A program made the position numbers and the translations under genes. From Clostridiales bacterium (lineage in GTDB: Bacteria; Bacillota; Clostridia; Oscillospirales; Acutalibacteraceae), in contig DXVY01000001.1 in assembly GCA_019417145.1 (NCBI GenBank), positions 3,726 to 46,603 of the forward strand: a stretch of 42,878 nucleotides of DNA. Direction: 5' to 3'. Below are positions 40,251 through 42,878 of the stretch, in pieces; the first letter of the stretch is position 1; the number at the start of each line of letters is the position of its first letter. The notes under the pieces are model-generated. The model worked only from the letters and a program-made list of their open reading frames with translations. It did not search any database and had not been told where the DNA came from.

Positions 40251-40360
40251 CATACCATTTGTCTCTTTCCCGCCCGCAGACAGGCGCACAGCAGAAATCC
40301 CGTCGCCGCGCTGACGGCGGAGGACAGCCACAGCACAAGCAGCCACATACCTGTTCCCAT
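40250..40360 (-). CDS. Micro-membrane protein, 36 residues
   Basis: A very short frame: MGTGMWLLVLWLSSAVSAAT, then a second hydrophobic stretch GFLLCACLRAGKRQMV. It could span the membrane once, with a basic C-terminal end inside. Purines (AAAGGCGG) stand about 10 nt before the ATG. Its stop abuts the bidirectional terminator, which has a strong T run on this strand, and another tiny membrane frame lies 36 nt upstream in the same direction. Both points favour a real gene. No family was recognised and the function is unknown. Confidence 0.5.
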   Translation of the reverse strand: MGTGMWLLVLWLSSAVSAATGFLLCACLRAGKRQMV

Positions 40361-40396
40361 ATCCCGTTTGCCGCCTTTCCGCTCGCCAGGGGAGTG

Positions 40397-40510
40397 TCAG
40401 CGCCGTGAGCAGAAGCACCGCATCAGGGACAGCACGAGCATGGACAGCGCCCAGCAGACGGCCATGCCCAGAATGAACAGGCTTTTGAAAAACAGCTCCA
40501 ATACGAACAT
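40397..40510 (-). CDS. Micro-membrane protein, 37 residues
   Basis: A 37-residue frame with an excellent GGGGAGG site 7 nt before the ATG. The sequence begins MFVLELFFKSLFILGMAVCW and continues with ALSMLVLSLM, ending RCFCSRR. That is one or two hydrophobic helices and a basic, Cys-containing tail. It sits between the pseudokinase terminator and the 36-residue gene, presumably as a two-gene unit. No clear sigma-A promoter was found; TATACT occurs about 30 nt before the ATG without a matching -35. Function unknown. Confidence 0.6.
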   Translation of the reverse strand: MFVLELFFKSLFILGMAVCWALSMLVLSLMRCFCSRR

Positions 40511-40565
40511 CCGACTTCCTCCCCTGCCGGTTTTATTCCCAGTATATGCAAGCGGACAAAAAATG

Positions 40566-40602
40566 GTTAAAAAAGGCGGCCCGGCAGTAAGCCGGGCCGC
40601 CT
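40566..40602 (-). terminator. Terminator of the PASTA pseudokinase gene
   Basis: AAGGCGGCCCGGC pairs with GCCGGGCCGCCTT, and on the minus strand the stem is followed by TTTTTTAACC. Confidence 0.92.
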
Positions 40603-40610
40603 TGCGCTAA

Positions 40611-42332
40611 TTACCAAAATCTATCCAGGAAATTCGTCGTGGTGGTGGTCGCTTCCGTGGTCGCCTCGGTCGTGGTGGTCGGCTCCACGTCGCTGACCCG
40701 CAGCGTGATGGCGGAACCATAATCCAGGGATGACCCCGCAACCGGATCGGTGTCCTCCACCAGCCCGCGCTCGAACTGCGACACCTGCACCTTGGCCACC
40801 GTCACCTTGAAGCCGAGGGCCTCCAGCAGCTTCTGGGCGTGCTCCTGCTTCCAGCCCGCCACGTCCGGCACCGTTACCTTTTCCGGCCCCGCGCTGATGA
40901 CCACTTTGATGATGGTTCCCTCCGGCTTGCTGGCCTGGTTGGGGGGATTCTGGCTGAGAATGGTGCCCTTGGGCTTGTCGCTGTAGGCGAGATACTCCAC
41001 CTCCAGCTTCATCTTTCCGTTGAATTCCTTGTCCTTCTCTTTGTAGTAATTCTTACCCATTACGTCGGACACGGCGTACATCTTCTCATGCTCCACCGGC
41101 GCGGTAGTACCCTGCTGCGAGGTGGAGATGGTGGGCAGTCCGTCGGTGGATACCTCCGAGGAGCTGTCGTCGCCGAACAGGGAATCGGAGAGAATCAACA
41201 GCACGCCCCCCGCGAAGAGGAGCAGCACTACAAACACCGCCACCACAATCAACACCGCGTACTTGGTGCGGGGATTCTTCGGCTTTTCCTCCGGCTCCTC
41301 CGGCTGCGGGGCCGGCTCGGGCGCGGTGTGCACCGGCTCCTTGTCCGCGTCCTGCCGCAGGGCGCTGACCGCTGGCGCGGCGGATAGCTGATCCCGCAGG
41401 GCCGCCATGCTGGCCGTCCGGACCTCCGGATCCACCTGCAAGCCGTTGAACAGAGCCACCGCCACATTGTCCGGCAGGCTGTCCGCCACATCGGCCGGCA
41501 CGAACAGGTCGGCCGAATTCTTGGCGCGGGCCGGCCCCTCAGGCGGCGGGTTGCCGGTGACGGTACGGAAAATCGTGGCCGCCATGGCGTATACGTCGGC
41601 CGACGCGGTGCAGGTCTGGTCAAAGCCGTATTGCTCCGGCGCGGAATACCCGGCCAGCAGCTGGGGCTTGAGATCGGTGCTGACCTGCCGGGCCTCGGCG
41701 ATGGAGAAGCCCCGCAGCCGGAACTTTCCGTCGGTGCCGATGAGGATGTTCTCCGGGCTGATGCCCAGATGCAGAATCCCCGCCGCGTGCAGGGAGGTCA
41801 GCGAGGTCATCAGCGTCATGAACAGCGGACGCACCTCGTCCCAGCGCAGCCGCCCGCCCGCCTGGGCCAGTCGGGTCTCCAGGGAAATACCCTCGCAGTA
41901 TTCAGCCACCGTGTAGGCCGTATGGTTCTGCTCGAAAATGTCGTACAGCGGAATGACGGACGGCAGATCCCGCATCCGGGCCAGCGCCCGCGCGTGGCTG
42001 CGGAACTTGCCGAGATAATCGGCGAAGGTGTTCTCGCATCCGCCGAGAATCTGCAGCTCCCCGGCGTCTCCCCGGGTGCATAAGGTGTCGGGCAGGAACT
42101 CCCGAATCACGATGGGCGACTTGGACACCTGGTCCAGCCCGATGTATTCTGCGAGATCGCCGCCCGCGTAAAGCACGCGTCCTACCAGATACCGGTCGGA
42201 AAGCACAGTGCCGGCCGGCAGATACAGAGGCGGGTTTTGCTTGTCCACCGGATAGCCGCAGATGCCGCATTCCGCCCGCCCCTCGGGCAGGGGATTCATG
42301 CAGCCCATGCAATAGGGATGTGTGTTGGCCAT
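40611..42332 (-). CDS. Zinc-ribbon/pseudokinase/PASTA transmembrane protein
   Basis: A 573-residue relative of Gram-positive PASTA serine/threonine kinases. Residues 8-25 form a four-Cys zinc ribbon (C8, C11, C22, C25). Residues ~47-315 are a kinase fold, but its key residues are gone. The glycine loop is GRVLYAGGDLAEY, the VAIK lysine is Arg77 (IVIREFLP), HRD is replaced by HLG (188-190), and DFG by GFS (208-210). Asn194 and the APE-like SAPEQYG remain. A Pro/Glu-rich linker leads to a transmembrane helix (359-381). Two extracytoplasmic PASTA domains follow (~418-481, ~485-548), then a Thr-rich tail ending NFLDRFW. It probably senses wall fragments or lipid II without phosphotransfer. AAAGGA lies 12 nt before the ATG. 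Confidence 0.9.
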   Translation of the reverse strand: MANTHPYCMGCMNPLPEGRAECGICGYPVDKQNPPLYLPAGTVLSDRYLVGRVLYAGGDLAEYIGLDQVSKSPIVIREFLPDTLCTRGDAGELQILGGCENTFADYLGKFRSHARALARMRDLPSVIPLYDIFEQNHTAYTVAEYCEGISLETRLAQAGGRLRWDEVRPLFMTLMTSLTSLHAAGILHLGISPENILIGTDGKFRLRGFSIAEARQVSTDLKPQLLAGYSAPEQYGFDQTCTASADVYAMAATIFRTVTGNPPPEGPARAKNSADLFVPADVADSLPDNVAVALFNGLQVDPEVRTASMAALRDQLSAAPAVSALRQDADKEPVHTAPEPAPQPEEPEEKPKNPRTKYAVLIVVAVFVVLLLFAGGVLLILSDSLFGDDSSSEVSTDGLPTISTSQQGTTAPVEHEKMYAVSDVMGKNYYKEKDKEFNGKMKLEVEYLAYSDKPKGTILSQNPPNQASKPEGTIIKVVISAGPEKVTVPDVAGWKQEHAQKLLEALGFKVTVAKVQVSQFERGLVEDTDPVAGSSLDYGSAITLRVSDVEPTTTTEATTEATTTTTNFLDRFW

Positions 42333-42473
42333 TGCGCATCCATGTCCTTTCTTCCGGGGAGCCTATGCAGCCGCTCACGCCCACCCGTTATGTAAGCCGG
42401 CGTCCGCGGCCGGCCATACTCCCCACGGGTTGACGCGGGCCGCTCTTGCTCCCGCTGTTGGCTTCCATACCGC

Positions 42474-42502
42474 ATTGTACTCATTTCCAGCCCGCCTGTC
42501 AA
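42474..42502 (-). promoter_or_regulatory. Sigma-A-like promoter for the PASTA pseudokinase gene
   Basis: On the minus strand a perfect TTGACA (42502-42497) is 17 bp from TACAAT (42479-42474). The leader would be about 135 nt. Confidence 0.7.
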
Positions 42503-42534
42503 GAAAACCTACAGGTTTGTAATCAATTGCGCCC

Positions 42535-42878
42535 CTACAGCTTCTCCTGCCGCTTCTGCTGCCGGATATCCCGCCCCATAAAAAGCAGCGGTACGAAGGT
42601 GCCGGTGATTCGGGAGGTAATCTGGTCGCCGTACCGCTCCTTGAGCTGGTTCTGGTTGAGGTTGGTGCTCAGGATAATGGTGCGCCCCTCCAGCATCCGG
42701 GTGTTGATGAGGTTGTATAAGCAGGAGACATAGAAGGGGCTGGCGAATTCCGCCCCCAGATCGTCGAGTACCAGCAGGTCGCAGGCGAGCAGCATGTCCT
42801 CGCTGTTCCCCTCCGCCCGGCCGAAATGCTCCTTTTCCAACTGGTGGAGCAGCACCTGCGCCGGGCCGTATATCACCG
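42535..42878 (-). CDS. DnaC/DnaI-like helicase loader, N-terminal part outside the window
   Basis: The C-terminal ~114 residues of an AAA+ ATPase of the DnaC/IstB type, which loads the replicative helicase. Walker B is LLVLDDLGAEFASPF, sensor 1 is RTIILSTNLNQNQLKERYGD, and the Arg finger region is QITSRITGTFVPLLFMGRDI. The Walker A part lies beyond the end of the window. No transposase is adjacent, so a chromosomal helicase loader is favoured over an IstB transposition helper. It ends 33 nt upstream of the pseudokinase promoter, on the same strand, with only a small hairpin between. Confidence 0.85.
   Translation of the reverse strand, partial: VIYGPAQVLLHQLEKEHFGRAEGNSEDMLLACDLLVLDDLGAEFASPFYVSCLYNLINTRMLEGRTIILSTNLNQNQLKERYGDQITSRITGTFVPLLFMGRDIRQQKRQEKL

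Overview
The window looks like a chromosomal segment of an anaerobic, endospore-forming, GC-rich member of the Bacillota, most likely a gut-type Oscillospirales (Clostridia). Ferredoxin-linked metabolism (single-chain pyruvate:ferredoxin oxidoreductase, indolepyruvate:ferredoxin oxidoreductase, an EFR1-type flavodoxin/ferredoxin protein), a PdaA-type spore-cortex deacetylase, PASTA and DegV proteins, purine-rich Shine-Dalgarno sites and sigma-A-like promoters support this. No rRNA, tRNA, CRISPR array, transposase or integrase was seen.

Layout. 1-2.6 kb: the 3' part of an AT-richer methyltransferase, a small hypothetical protein, and a two-gene unit ending in a sigma-70-like protein. 2.7-5.7 kb: a 999-residue beta-helix protein with Gly-rich repeats. 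5.9-13 kb: redox block with the EFR1 protein and iorAB on the plus strand and nifJ convergent on the minus strand. 13.4-14.8 kb: a CorC/HlyC-type transporter. 15-18.2 kb: ribokinase and ADP-ribosylglycohydrolase divergent from an AraC-type regulator. 18.2-23.3 kb: a four-gene overlapping operon for a GldA/GldF/GldG-like ABC system plus a DUF4340 protein. 23.6-28.9 kb: thioesterase, URO-D-like protein, pdaA, ferritin-like protein, a 74-residue unknown and an aromatic acid exporter-like protein.

29.2-38.75 kb is a strongly AT-rich polysaccharide locus. It holds an Alg14/Alg13-type glycosyltransferase pair, two polysaccharide pyruvyltransferases, GT4 and GT2 glycosyltransferases, a Wzy-like polymerase, a Wzx-like flippase and a coenzyme F420 hydrogenase-beta-like iron-sulfur protein. 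One decayed gene lies between the first pyruvyltransferase and GT4. All genes face one way behind one promoter and a structured leader, so the locus appears transferred. Base composition changes abruptly at a VanZ-like gene. The window then returns to backbone genes: degV, two unlisted micro-membrane proteins, a PASTA-domain pseudokinase and a DnaC-like helicase loader cut by the window end.

The most unusual items are two nested-palindrome elements wedged between convergent stop codons (14843-14992 and 25307-25625), a transmembrane PASTA protein whose kinase domain has lost its key catalytic residues, two tandem 36-37-residue membrane proteins beside it, and the small sigma-like protein in a two-gene unit.
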